A stretch of DNA of 64,000 nt from Streptomyces flavochromogenes (GCF_000717595.1 NZ_JNZO01000019.1:62001-126000); one strand, 5' to 3'; counted from the stretch's first letter, positions 49,913 to 58,158 are shown. Program-made: numbers and translations. Notes: generated by a model from the letters alone, not told the origin.

Positions 49913-50254
49913 TTAGAGCAATCCCTCTTTGGCGTTCGGGTAGTTATCGAAAAGCTTAGGGAGAGGGTTCTGTCCTAGCCTGTCCAGGTTGGCGAACACC
50001 GAGGCCACATCAGTGATTTCACCCAGGATGCTGTCCTTCTGGATGATCCAGACGAAATCGTTCTCGGATGTCGGAAGTGTCCGAGGGATCGTCGTCAGGC
50101 CGAGCCTACTCAGCTCTGCGCTGATCTGGGTGCACAGCTCCCTGCTCAAGCGCGATCGGAGTCCCTCGGTCGCACGATCCTTGAGGAAGCGCATGCTGAG
50201 CCGCTTGGCGCCGTCATCGCACTCGACGGCGTGCTTGATAAGAGTGAGGTCCAT
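49913..50254 (-). CDS. Small low-G+C gene of unknown function
   Basis: Protein of 113 residues, soluble and mixed alpha/beta (RSRLSRELCTQISAELSRLG, VWIIQKDSILGEITDVASVF). No family recognised. A hand count of 49921-50040 gives 64 G+C in 120 bases (53%), far below the neighbouring genes, and codons such as CTT and ACT are used, so recent acquisition is likely. A 13-base palindrome ends against the ATG and no ribosome site is visible, so the gene may be leaderless and autoregulated. The stop is TAA, unusual for this genome. It could be a small regulator or one half of a toxin-antitoxin-like pair, without direct evidence. Confidence 0.6.
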   Translation of the reverse strand: MDLTLIKHAVECDDGAKRLSMRFLKDRATEGLRSRLSRELCTQISAELSRLGLTTIPRTLPTSENDFVWIIQKDSILGEITDVASVFANLDRLGQNPLPKLFDNYPNAKEGLL

Positions 50255-50267
50255 AACTTAGTAAGTT
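50255..50267. promoter_or_regulatory. Palindrome touching the start of the 113-residue gene
   Basis: AACTTAGTAAGTT: two 6-base arms around one base, directly adjoining the ATG of the minus-strand gene in an A+T-rich promoter. Likely operator for self-control. Confidence 0.55.
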
Positions 50268-50342
50268 ACTGAATTAGGAACCCAGTTGTGAAGAGGGGGC
50301 CCGTCCCACCCCTCCCACCTGCGACTTCTCCCCAAAAGAGTA

Positions 50343-50374
50343 CCGCTCCTGGCCCAAGCGCGAACCAGGAGCGG
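50343..50374. terminator. Hairpin downstream of M18 aminopeptidase
   Basis: Perfect 10-bp stem (CCGCTCCTGG) with a 12-base loop, 27 bases after the aminopeptidase stop on the minus strand. It marks the right edge of the accessory segment. Confidence 0.6.
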
Positions 50375-50401
50375 GGAGTTCGGCTCGGATGCGGGTACGT
50401 A

Positions 50402-51709
50402 TCAGCCCTCCAGGAAGGCGACCAGGGCGTTGGCCAGGAGGTACGGGTCGTCGGCGCCGCAGAGTTCGCGGGCGCTGTGCATGGAGAGGATCGCCACGCC
50501 GATGTCGACCGTCTTGATGCCGTGGCGCGCGGCGGTGATCGGGCCGATCGTCGTGCCGCAGGGCATGTCGTTGTTGGAGACGAACGACTGCCACGGCACG
50601 CCCGCCTTCTCGCAGGCGGCGGCGAAGACCGCGCGGCCGCTGCCGTCGGTGGCGTACCGCTGGTTGACGTTCACCTTGAGGATCGGGCCGCCGTTGACGC
50701 GCGGGTGGTGCGTCGGGTCGTGGCGCTCCGCGTAGTTCGGGTGGACGGCGTGGCCGGTGTCGGAGGAGAGGCAGACGGTGCCGGCGAAGGCCCGGGCGCG
50801 GTCCTCGTAGGAGCCGCCGCGCGCGTACACCGAACGCTCCAGGACGTTGCCGAGGAGCGGGCCCTGGGCGCCGGTGTCGGCCTCGGAGCCGTTCTCCTCG
50901 TGGTCGAAGGCGGCGAGGACCGGGATGTACGGGAGGTCGTCGCGGCCCGCGAGGGAGGCGAGCGCGGCGACGGCGGCGTGCACGGACAGCAGGTTGTCCA
51001 TGCGCGGCCCGGCGAGCAGCTCGCGGTCGCGGCCCAGATAGGCGGGCGCGTCGACGGCGTGCACCATCAGGTCCCAGCCGCTCACGTCCTCGGCGTCGAC
51101 CCCGGCCTCGGCGGCGACGAAGGAGATCAGGTCGCCCTCGTGGACCTCGCCGATGCCCCAGATCGGCTGCATGTGGCGCTGGCGCTCCAGCTTGAGGCCG
51201 TCGTTGACGCCCCGGTCGAGGTGGATCGCGAGCTGCGGGACGCGCAGCAGCGGCCGGTCCACGTTGACCAGGTGGTGGCTGCCGTCGCGGAGCGTGAGCC
51301 GCCCGGCGAGGCCGAGGTCGCGGTCGAGCCAGGTGTTGAGCAGGGTGCCGCCGTAGATCTCGACCGCGACCTGTCGCCAGCCGTGCGCGCCCATGTCGGG
51401 CTGCGGCTTGACGCGGAGGTTGGGGGAGTCGGTGTGGGCGCCGACGATCCGGTACGGGGTGTGGGCGGAGGCGCCCTCCGGCACGTACCAGGCGATGATC
51501 GCGCCGCCGCGGATCACGTACTTCCCGCCGCTCGTGGCGTCCCAGGCGGCCGTCTCCTCGACCCGGCGGAACCCGGCCTTCTCAAGCCGCTCGGCGGCGC
51601 TCGCGACCGCGTGGTACGGCGAGGGCGAGGCCGTCAGGAAGGCCATGAGGTCGTCGGTGTGTCCGCGGTCGAAGGGGCCTGCGGCGGGACGGGAGGCTGC
51701 GCTGCTCAT
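50402..51709 (-). CDS. M18 family aminopeptidase
   Basis: Protein of 435 residues of the M18 (DAP/ApeB) metallopeptidase family with zinc-site motifs RIVGAHTDSPNLRVKP (His, Asp), AAFDHEENGSE (Glu, Glu) and the C-terminal DIGVAILSMHSARE (His). It is a tetrahedral cytosolic enzyme that trims N-terminal residues, in the family preferring aspartate or neutral residues. ATG 51709 is favoured by AAGGTGG six bases upstream; a GTG three codons earlier is possible. It is divergent from the YCII-like gene. Confidence 0.9.
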   Translation of the reverse strand: MSSAASRPAAGPFDRGHTDDLMAFLTASPSPYHAVASAAERLEKAGFRRVEETAAWDATSGGKYVIRGGAIIAWYVPEGASAHTPYRIVGAHTDSPNLRVKPQPDMGAHGWRQVAVEIYGGTLLNTWLDRDLGLAGRLTLRDGSHHLVNVDRPLLRVPQLAIHLDRGVNDGLKLERQRHMQPIWGIGEVHEGDLISFVAAEAGVDAEDVSGWDLMVHAVDAPAYLGRDRELLAGPRMDNLLSVHAAVAALASLAGRDDLPYIPVLAAFDHEENGSEADTGAQGPLLGNVLERSVYARGGSYEDRARAFAGTVCLSSDTGHAVHPNYAERHDPTHHPRVNGGPILKVNVNQRYATDGSGRAVFAAACEKAGVPWQSFVSNNDMPCGTTIGPITAARHGIKTVDIGVAILSMHSARELCGADDPYLLANALVAFLEG

Positions 51710-51798
51710 GGGTTCCACCTTACGCAGAGCCCGGTATACGAATACGGGGCCCCGCAGAACGCTCGCCCCGCGCGCCTGTGCGGGGAGATGCTTCGGCC

Positions 51799-52374
51799 AT
51801 GGAGTTTCTCTGCTATCACCGGGACCGGACCGGGTCCCTGGCGTTGCGCGACGAGTTGATCGAGGCCCACTGGGCCTATATGGACCAGTACGCCAAGGAG
51901 ATGATCGCCCGCGGTCCGACCTTCGGTGAGGACGGCGAGACGGTCACCGGCAGTGTGCACGTGCTCGATCTGCCGGATGCCGGTGCGGCCCGCGCGTTCG
52001 CCTTCGACGAGCCCAACTACCAGGCCGGCGTCTACCGGGACGTGCTGCTGCGCCGGTGGCGCAACGTGCTCGGGCGCACCATGTGGGACTTCCCCGGGGG
52101 GCGGGAGGGCGGCGACCGGTTCCTGGTGATCGGCCTCGGTGCGGCGACGGCCGTGGGTCGGGCCGTCGATCCGGAGGTGCCGTCCGCGTGCGAGGACCGG
52201 GGGGACCTGATCGCCTACGGGCCGCTGCTCTCCGACGACGGCGCCACCTGGCTGGGCACGGCGGCGCTGGTCCGGGCGTCGGACCCGGAGGCGGCCCGTG
52301 CCGTCCTGGGGACCCCGGACGCGTACGCCGACATCGAGGTGCACGACTGGCAGTTCGGCGGCCGTCCCTCGTAA
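51799..52374 (+). CDS. YCII-like protein, apparent tandem domains
   Basis: Protein of 191 residues. The first half (1-100) is a YCII-type ferredoxin-like domain: FLCYHRDRTGSLALRDELIE, HWAYMDQYAKEMIARGPTFG and VHVLDLPDAGAARAFAFDEP. The second half has a similar order of elements (DLIAYGPLLSDDGATWLGTA, ARASDPEAARAVLG-like), so it looks like a diverged second copy. YCII proteins bind small molecules or act as dehydrochlorinase-like enzymes; role unknown. ATG 51799 gives the family start; GGGAG lies about 11 bases upstream. A tandem 17-bp duplication begins on the base after the stop. Confidence 0.75.
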   Translation: MEFLCYHRDRTGSLALRDELIEAHWAYMDQYAKEMIARGPTFGEDGETVTGSVHVLDLPDAGAARAFAFDEPNYQAGVYRDVLLRRWRNVLGRTMWDFPGGREGGDRFLVIGLGAATAVGRAVDPEVPSACEDRGDLIAYGPLLSDDGATWLGTAALVRASDPEAARAVLGTPDAYADIEVHDWQFGGRPS

Positions 52375-52408
52375 GGGAGCCTGTCCGCGCAGGGAGCCTG
52401 TCCGCGCA
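52375..52408. repeat. 17-bp tandem duplication after YCII-like gene
   Basis: GGGAGCCTGTCCGCGCA occurs twice in a row, starting on the first base after the stop codon. Confidence 0.85.
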
Positions 52409-52454
52409 CAGGGGTACGGCCCGCCCCCCTCCCCGGGGACGGGCCGTGCCTGTG
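52407..52454. terminator. Two-part terminator between convergent YCII-like and acyl-CoA dehydrogenase genes
   Basis: Outer arms CACAGG/CCTGTG and inner arms ACGGCCCG/CGGGCCGT around a GC-rich loop, between convergent stops. Confidence 0.65.
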
Positions 52455-52467
52455 TGAACGGGGCGTC

Positions 52468-54297
52468 CTAGAACGCGGCCTCGTCCAGGTCCATCAGCGA
52501 GCCGTCGACGGCCTCGGCGAGGGCGCGCTCGGCGCTCACGCCCGGCAGGACGTTGGCGGCGAAGAACTTCGCGGCCGCGATCTTGCCCTGGTAGAAGGCG
52601 GCGTCCTTGCCGGTCGCACCCGCGGCCAGCTTCTCGGCGGCGACGGCCGCACCGCGCAGCAGCAGGTAGCCGACGACGACGTCGCCGGAGGCCAGCAGCA
52701 GGCGGGTGGTGTTGAGTCCGACCTTGTAGATGTTCTTGACGTCCTCGCCGGTGGCGGTGAGGTCGGTGATCATCGTGCCGACGATGCTCTCCAGGTCGAC
52801 GGCGGCCTTGGCCAGCGCGTCGCGGGCGCCGGCCAGGTCCTCGCCGCCGGTGCCGACCGCGAGGAACTTCTTGATCTCCTCGGACAGCGCGTTCAGGGAC
52901 GCGCCCTGGTCGCGGACGATCTTGCGGAAGAAGAAGTCCTGGCCCTGGATGGCCGTGGTGCCCTCGTAGAGGGTGTCGATCTTGGCGTCCCGGATGTACT
53001 GCTCGATCGGGTACTCCTGCAGGAAGCCGGAGCCGCCGAAGGTCTGGAGCGACTGCGCGAGCTGCTCGTAGCCCTTCTCGGAGCCGTAGCCCTTGACGAT
53101 CGGGAGCAGAAGGTCGTTCAGGCCGTGCAGGGCCTTGGCGTCCTCGCCGGCCGCTTCCTTGATCGCGATCTCGTCCTGCACGGAGGCCGTGTAGAGGACG
53201 AGGGAGCGCATGCCCTCGGCGTACGCCTTCTGCGTCATGAGCGAGCGGCGGACGTCGGGGTGGTGCGTGATGGTGACCTTGGGCGCGGCCTTGTCCATGA
53301 AGTTCGCCAGGTCGGTGCCCTGGACGCGCTCCTTGGCGTACTCCAGGGCGTTGAGGTAGCCCGTGGAGAGGGTGGAGATCGCCTTCGTGCCGACCATCAT
53401 GCGGGCGAACTCGATGATGAGGAACATCTGGCGGATGCCGTCGTGCTTGTCGCCGATCAGCCAGCCCTTGGCGGGGTGCTGGTCGCCGAAGGTCATCTCG
53501 CACGTGTTGGAGGCCTTGAGGCCCATCTTGTGCTCGACGTTGGTGGCGTAGACGCCGTTGCGCTCGCCCAGCTCGCCGGTCTCCCAGTCGAACTCGAACT
53601 TCGGGACGAGGAAGAGGGAGAGGCCCTTGGTGCCGGGGCCGGCACCCTCGGGGCGGGCGAGGACGTAGTGGAGGATGTTCTCCTCCATGTCGTGCTCACC
53701 GGACGTGATGAAGCGCTTCACGCCCTCGATGTGCCAGGAGCCGTCCTCCTGCTGGGTGGCCTTGGTGCGGCCGGCGCCGACGTCCGAGCCCGCGTCGGGC
53801 TCGGTGAGCACCATGGTGGAGCCCCAGCGCTTCTCGACGGCGATCTGCGCGACCTTCTTCTGCGCCTCGTTGCCCTCGTTGTAGAGGATGCCGGCGAAGG
53901 CCGGGCCGGAGGAGTACATCCAGATGGCCGGGTTCGAGCCGAGCAGCAGCTCCGCGTACGCCCAGATCAGGGAGCGCGGGGAGACGGTGCCGCCGATCTC
54001 CTCGGGGATGCCCAGACGCCAGTACTCGGACTCCATGAAGGCGTTGTACGACTTCTTGAAGGTGGCCGGCACGGGGGCGGTGTTGGTCTCCGGGTCGAAG
54101 ACCGGCGGGTTGCGGTCGGCGTCGGTGAAGGACTCCGCGAGCTCGTTCTCGGCGAGGCGGCGGATCTCGTCGAGGATGCTCTTGGCGGTCTCGACGTCCA
54201 TCTCCTCGAACGGCCCGGAGCCGTACACCTTGTCGCGGCCGAGGACCTCGAAGAGGTTGAACTCGATGTCGCGGAGATTCGACTTGTAGTGCCCCAT
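52468..54297 (-). CDS. Large acyl-CoA dehydrogenase (FadE family)
   Basis: Protein of 609 residues, the long acyl-CoA dehydrogenase type with an extra C-terminal domain. The N-terminal helical domain is followed by the FAD/substrate motif [54 protein letters not shown], the second helical domain with [20 protein letters not shown] and [19 protein letters not shown], and a roughly 120-residue C-terminal helical extension. It introduces the alpha-beta double bond in fatty acyl-CoA beta-oxidation. ATG 54297 has GGAG eight bases upstream. The promoter region holds two copies of a TetR-like operator. Confidence 0.92.
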   Translation of the reverse strand: MGHYKSNLRDIEFNLFEVLGRDKVYGSGPFEEMDVETAKSILDEIRRLAENELAESFTDADRNPPVFDPETNTAPVPATFKKSYNAFMESEYWRLGIPEEIGGTVSPRSLIWAYAELLLGSNPAIWMYSSGPAFAGILYNEGNEAQKKVAQIAVEKRWGSTMVLTEPDAGSDVGAGRTKATQQEDGSWHIEGVKRFITSGEHDMEENILHYVLARPEGAGPGTKGLSLFLVPKFEFDWETGELGERNGVYATNVEHKMGLKASNTCEMTFGDQHPAKGWLIGDKHDGIRQMFLIIEFARMMVGTKAISTLSTGYLNALEYAKERVQGTDLANFMDKAAPKVTITHHPDVRRSLMTQKAYAEGMRSLVLYTASVQDEIAIKEAAGEDAKALHGLNDLLLPIVKGYGSEKGYEQLAQSLQTFGGSGFLQEYPIEQYIRDAKIDTLYEGTTAIQGQDFFFRKIVRDQGASLNALSEEIKKFLAVGTGGEDLAGARDALAKAAVDLESIVGTMITDLTATGEDVKNIYKVGLNTTRLLLASGDVVVGYLLLRGAAVAAEKLAAGATGKDAAFYQGKIAAAKFFAANVLPGVSAERALAEAVDGSLMDLDEAAF

Positions 54298-54363
54298 GGC
54301 GACGGCTCCGTAAAGGCTCGGGGAGGCGGATGTCCTGGTACGCGAGCGTGGCCGTGCTCGTAC

Positions 54364-54411
54364 TACCGGTGAGTAGCCCACGCTTCTCTACGATGATGCT
54401 ACCCACCGGTA
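54364..54411. promoter_or_regulatory. Inverted pair of TACCGGTG(A/G)GTAGC sites before the acyl-CoA dehydrogenase
   Basis: TACCGGTGAGTAGC (54364-54377) and its reverse complement with one change (54398-54411), 20 bases apart. Each half carries a TACC....GGTA-type core. Form and place fit a TetR-family regulator of fatty acid degradation; none is encoded next to it. Confidence 0.65.
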
Positions 54412-54460
54412 ATAAGAGCAACCCCTATCCGGCCATCTGTGACACGAGCCGCAGAAAAAG

Positions 54461-54484
54461 GGCCCGGGGCATGTGCCCCGGGCC
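54461..54484 (-). terminator. Intrinsic terminator with U-tract after the lipoprotein gene
   Basis: GGCCCGGGGCA paired with its complement around a 2-base loop; read on the minus strand it is followed by five T. It lies 20 bases after the lipoprotein stop. Confidence 0.85.
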
Positions 54485-54504
54485 TCCCTCACGCCATGAG
54501 CGCC

Positions 54505-55077
54505 TCAGTACAGACCCTTCAGGTCCGTCCCCTCGGGGGCGCGGAAGCAGCCGGAGGCGACGGTGACGCCGATCAGGTTCTTCTTCTTCGGGTCCGTGCT
54601 GCCGACCCACAGCTCCGCGTTGACGGCGAAGTGCTCCTTCTCGGATTCCGCGAGGAGCTCCAGGCTCTTGGCCTTGCTGTTGTTCGGGCCGTACGAGACG
54701 ACCTTCCAGCCCTTGGCGGGCAGGGCCTGCCGCAGCCGCTCGAAGCCCTGCTTCAGCTCCTCCTCGGAGACGTCGTACACCGACCAGGGGTGGCGGATCA
54801 TGAAGAGGTGCTCGGGGTCCTCCTGGCACGTGGAGGCACCGGCGCCGCCCGGGGTCGTCTTGCCCTTGGGCAGCCCGATCATGTCGAAGATCTCGCTGGA
54901 GATCTCCTTGGTGCGCGTCCGCGCCTTCTCGACGTCGAGGGTCGTCGGGGTGTAGCCGAGGTCGTCGGCACCGCCGGTGTCGTTCATGGAGCATCCCGTC
55001 GCGAGGGTGGTGAGGCAGAGGAGGAGGACGCCGAGCGCCGCCCCGCGGGTCCTGGTGCGGTGGTTGGTGGGGTTCAT
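54505..55077 (-). CDS. Putative lipoprotein of the hydrolase module
   Basis: Protein of 190 residues. Signal peptide with Arg-rich start and hydrophobic core, and a lipobox LATGC with lipidated Cys29; the mature part is soluble (ARTRTKEISSEIFDMIGLP, FMIRHPWSVYDVSEEELKQG). No family recognised. The ATG overlaps the hydrolase stop by one base (TGATG), so it is translated with the DUF1023-like hydrolase and the small W-containing protein. It could be a surface partner or an inhibitor of the hydrolase, which is a guess from context. Confidence 0.75.
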   Translation of the reverse strand: MNPTNHRTRTRGAALGVLLLCLTTLATGCSMNDTGGADDLGYTPTTLDVEKARTRTKEISSEIFDMIGLPKGKTTPGGAGASTCQEDPEHLFMIRHPWSVYDVSEEELKQGFERLRQALPAKGWKVVSYGPNNSKAKSLELLAESEKEHFAVNAELWVGSTDPKKKNLIGVTVASGCFRAPEGTDLKGLY

Positions 55078-56858
55078 CAGTCCTCGTTCACCTTGTCGTA
55101 TTGGCCCGCCACGACCTTGGCCTGGTTCCTGAGGCTCTCCGAGTCCCGCGTCCAGTAGTCGGTGTGGCCGCTGGTGTCCACGTCCATCCGGTGCGCCCCG
55201 AACAGCTCGTCCGACGGCACGGTCTGGACGTACCCGGCGTTGAACGGGACGCCGTTCCAGGTCTCGACGCCCCAGGTGTAGCCGCCGAGACCGGCGAGCT
55301 TGCCGCCCGCCGGCACCACATCGCTCGTCGCCGCCTCGGACCAGACGTGGTCCTTGCCGACGTCGAGGTCCTCGGCCCTGCCGGTGAGCATGCCGGGGCT
55401 GCCGACCGCCACGATGTCGTCGGCGGCCAGATCGCCCTTGTTGGAGGCGTCGCCCACCACCGTCGAACCGTAGCTGTGGCCGATGATCGTCGTGTGGCTG
55501 TTGTCCGGGCCGCCCTGCGCGGTCTCCAGACCGTCCATGAACTGAAGCAGCTTGGGCGAGCCGTCGTACGCGTAGTCCTTCTGCGTGGCATCGGTGACGA
55601 CCGACTGCGGAGCCTCGTAGCCGAACCAGGTGATCGTCGAGACGCTCTCACCCGGCGCCCACTTCTGGGTCTCCCGCCACATGTCGGTCATCCGGCTGAT
55701 GTCCTCGTCGAAGTTGTTCAGGTTCGTCTTCGTACCCGGCACGTAGACGGCGGTGTGGTCGGCGGTGTCGGGGTTGCCGTTGGCGATGATCGCCCGCCCG
55801 ATGCCCTCCTTGTCGTAGCCGAGGAGGTACGCCTCCGGGAGGTTCTCCTTGCCGGTGGCGTCGAAGCGGGCCTGGATCGAGTCGCTGCCCTTGAGCTGCT
55901 CCTTCAGCCGCTCCTGCTCCTTCTGCCACTGCTTGTACTCGGGGCTGAGGACCGCGGCCGGGTAGTTGCCGTTCGGGTTCGGGATGTACTGGTTCGGCGC
56001 GGGTTTGTTCAGGTCCGTCTGGATCTGTGCCCTGTTCTCGGCGAAGACCATCCGGTTGGCATCGTCGCGGACCGAGGACGGGATGCCGTCGAGGGCGCCG
56101 ACGGAGGCCGGGTAGAGCGTGGCGTACTCGTCGCGCTGCTCCTGGCTGAGGCCGTTCCACCAGTCGGCGTTCTCCGTGGCGGACTTGCCGTGCGGGATCC
56201 TGTCGTCGTCGGCGTACTTCCCGGCGGCCTGCTGGAGGGCCTTGGTGTCGGCGGCGGCGTCGACGAGGTCCTCGGCGCTGACCTCCAGACCGGGGTCGGC
56301 CTTGAGCCTGCGCAGGGCGGCGGCGTACCGGCTGTCGATCTCGTCGGCCTCGCGGACGGCGTCGCCGATGCGCTCGGCGATGTCCTCGGCCTTGCCCTTG
56401 TTGGCGTCGGCGCTGCCGACCCCCTCGCCCTTGCCGGGTGCGAGCGGGACGGGGGCGCCGTGCTCGGCGGTGTGGGTGCCGGGCGAGAGGACGAGGGAAT
56501 CGGTCGGGTACTCGACCGAGCCGTCGGGCTTCACGGTGAACCTGAGGTTCTCCGCGTCCTCCAGGGCCTGCTTCAACTTCTTCTGCGGGGCGGCGAGTTC
56601 GGTGGCGAGGCCGTTGAGCGCCGTACGGATGAGCCCGCACTCGGTGTGCAGGTACTGGTAGTTGCGCGAGAGCTGCTGGATGTCGCCGCCCGCCTTCGTG
56701 GCGGCCTCACCCTTCTGCGAGTGGTGGATCTTCGCGAACATGCCGTTGTCGACACGGTCCTTGTCCGAGTTGGCGCGGGAGCTGACCTTGCCCCAGCCGT
56801 CGGCGGCGTCCGAGTACTCGTCGAGCTTCACATCGCGCAGTTGCTGCCAGGTGGGCAC
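55077..56858 (-). CDS. WXG-like N-domain fused to DUF1023-type alpha/beta hydrolase
   Basis: Protein of 593 residues. Residues 1-115 are helical (DEYSDAADGWGKVSSRANSD, LSRNYQYLHTECGLIRTALN, PQKKLKQALEDAENL) and resemble the start of the protein at 38782. A charged helical middle (170-330) follows. The C-terminal third is an alpha/beta hydrolase with nucleophile elbow TTIIGHSYGSTVV (Ser462), oxyanion-side VYVPGTKTNLNNF and a late His in ELFGAHRMDVD or HTDYW, as in DUF1023 proteins. GTG 56858 has GGAAGGAAGG nine bases upstream. No signal peptide is present, so export, if any, would be through a type VII-like route. Substrate unknown; an esterase or lipase activity is likely. Confidence 0.75.
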   Translation of the reverse strand: MPTWQQLRDVKLDEYSDAADGWGKVSSRANSDKDRVDNGMFAKIHHSQKGEAATKAGGDIQQLSRNYQYLHTECGLIRTALNGLATELAAPQKKLKQALEDAENLRFTVKPDGSVEYPTDSLVLSPGTHTAEHGAPVPLAPGKGEGVGSADANKGKAEDIAERIGDAVREADEIDSRYAAALRRLKADPGLEVSAEDLVDAAADTKALQQAAGKYADDDRIPHGKSATENADWWNGLSQEQRDEYATLYPASVGALDGIPSSVRDDANRMVFAENRAQIQTDLNKPAPNQYIPNPNGNYPAAVLSPEYKQWQKEQERLKEQLKGSDSIQARFDATGKENLPEAYLLGYDKEGIGRAIIANGNPDTADHTAVYVPGTKTNLNNFDEDISRMTDMWRETQKWAPGESVSTITWFGYEAPQSVVTDATQKDYAYDGSPKLLQFMDGLETAQGGPDNSHTTIIGHSYGSTVVGDASNKGDLAADDIVAVGSPGMLTGRAEDLDVGKDHVWSEAATSDVVPAGGKLAGLGGYTWGVETWNGVPFNAGYVQTVPSDELFGAHRMDVDTSGHTDYWTRDSESLRNQAKVVAGQYDKVNED

Positions 56859-56863
56859 GGAGC

Positions 56864-57301
56864 TCAGCCTTCCTTCCGCGCGGGCGCCGGCGCTTCGGCG
56901 GCGATCTTCCGCTGGGTCGCGGTCTCGCGCTCGCCGAAGTCCCGGCCCGCGCTCTTCAGCGCGCCTTCGAGGCGACCGCATTCGTCGCGTACGGCGGTGA
57001 GGCGGGTCTTCCAGGTGCCGAGGATCTCGGTGAGGGCGCCCGAGGAGGCGAAGCCGGCGGTGCCGCCGCCGACGCCCTCGTTCGCGGTGTCGAGGTCGGT
57101 GAGCGAGGTGCCGGTGGAGGTGCGCAGTTCGCCGGCGGTGTTCCCGGCCTCGTGCCACGGGCCCACGTCGGCCTTCAGGTTCGCGTCGCCGCCACCACCG
57201 CCGGAGTCGGGGGCGGGCACGCCCGCGAGGGTCATCGTCGCGGGCTGTCCGGGCGGTGCGGATCCGCCGAACAACTCTTCCCAAGTGGCGTTCAGCGCCA
57301 T
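56864..57301 (-). CDS. Small WXG100-like helical protein of the hydrolase module
   Basis: Protein of 145 residues. It opens MALNATWEELFGG, then a Gly-rich turn (DSGGGGGDANL) and helices with GTWKTRLTAVRDECGRLEGA and LKSAGRDFGERETATQRKIA. Spacing of Trp, Leu and Phe parallels the protein at 40254. It is first of the three genes (57301 to 54505), with the next start five bases after its stop. ATG 57301 is preferred over an upstream in-frame ATG because GGGGGTGG precedes it. It is probably a partner or chaperone of the hydrolase. Confidence 0.65.
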   Translation of the reverse strand: MALNATWEELFGGSAPPGQPATMTLAGVPAPDSGGGGGDANLKADVGPWHEAGNTAGELRTSTGTSLTDLDTANEGVGGGTAGFASSGALTEILGTWKTRLTAVRDECGRLEGALKSAGRDFGERETATQRKIAAEAPAPARKEG

Positions 57302-57516
57302 GTTCCACCCCCGTGGTGCCGGAAATTGCTCCCGCGAACCTAGCAAGAGGCGGCGTTGCACACGAAAACGCGTACGAGCGCCAGGTGGGGACGCGCGCGC
57401 CCGGTGGGGCGGGATGGCGAGCGCCCGGCGGGGCGGGGCCCGTGCGAGCGGTGGGGCGGGCCGTGAGTGACCCGTGCCCAGTGCTGCGACCGTCCCCGGG
57501 TCGATAGGCTGGCCCC

Positions 57517-58020
57517 ATGTACGGCTACGAGCAGAATCCGGGTGCCCAGCAGCAGTACGCCCCGCCGCAGCAGGGCGGGATGCAGGCCGGCATGCAGGGT
57601 GGGATGCAGGGAGGCATGCAGGGCGGGTACGGGCAGCAGCCCCCGCTCTACCCGGAGCCCTCGCCGCCCTCCCTCGCCGACGCGGTCCGCGCCTTCACGA
57701 CCGGCACGCTCGCGCCCGAGGACTTCCAGCAGATCTTCGCGACCTCGAAGGTCTACTGCCCGCGCGGCGACAACCCCGGCTTCCTGGCCCTGCACAACAC
57801 CCAGCAGCCGGTCATCCCGATGTTCACCTCGCTCAAGGAGCTGCGGCGGTACGCGGGCAAGGAGTCGAAGTACTTCGTGATCACCGGTGCCGAGGTGATC
57901 GACCTGCTGCCGACCGGCTACGGCTTCGTCCTCGACATGGAGGGCGACCACCGGATGGTCTTCGACGCGAAGGCCGTGGAGCAGATGGTCGACTTCGCGA
58001 TGCGCCGGATGTACGGCTGA
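57517..58020 (+). CDS. SseB family protein with Gly/Met/Gln repeat N-terminus
   Basis: Protein of 167 residues. The first 45 residues are low-complexity with four to five GGMQ/AGMQ repeats; residues 50-167 form an SseB-type domain (DFQQIFATSKVYCPRGDNPG, VIPMFTSLKELRRYAGKESK, LLPTGYGFVLDMEGDHRMVF). SseB proteins have been linked to enhanced serine sensitivity and to type VII/III gene neighbourhoods, with no defined activity. TAGGCT six bases before the ATG and no ribosome site suggest a leaderless transcript. It is divergent from the WXG-like hydrolase module. Followed by a hairpin terminator. Confidence 0.8.
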   Translation: MYGYEQNPGAQQQYAPPQQGGMQAGMQGGMQGGMQGGYGQQPPLYPEPSPPSLADAVRAFTTGTLAPEDFQQIFATSKVYCPRGDNPGFLALHNTQQPVIPMFTSLKELRRYAGKESKYFVITGAEVIDLLPTGYGFVLDMEGDHRMVFDAKAVEQMVDFAMRRMYG

Positions 58021-58048
58021 CGCAGGCTTGGCCCAAGACGTGGGAGAG

Positions 58049-58074
58049 CGCCCGGGAGGAATTACTCCCGGGCG
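58049..58074 (+). terminator. Terminator after SseB-like gene
   Basis: Perfect 10-bp stem (CGCCCGGGAG) with loop GAATTA, 28 bases after the stop. Confidence 0.75.
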
Positions 58075-58088
58075 TTCCGCGTTCTGGG

Positions 58089-58117
58089 TGGCAAGAAGTT
58101 CACTGTTCAACTAAAGT
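58089..58117 (+). promoter_or_regulatory. Possible pirin promoter
   Basis: TGGCAA, a 17-base spacer and TAAAGT form a plausible -35/-10 pair in an A+T-richer stretch; short AGTT/AACT symmetry overlaps it. Confidence 0.4.
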
Positions 58118-58158
58118 GGACGTACAAGGTCGGAGAAGGCCGCTCTAGGAGGTCCGTC

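Noticed and set aside
50343..50374. tRNA fragment or attachment site at the edge of the accessory segment
   Set aside because: The hairpin lacks tRNA arms and consensus bases, and no matching direct repeat was found at the other edge (about 46.5 kb).
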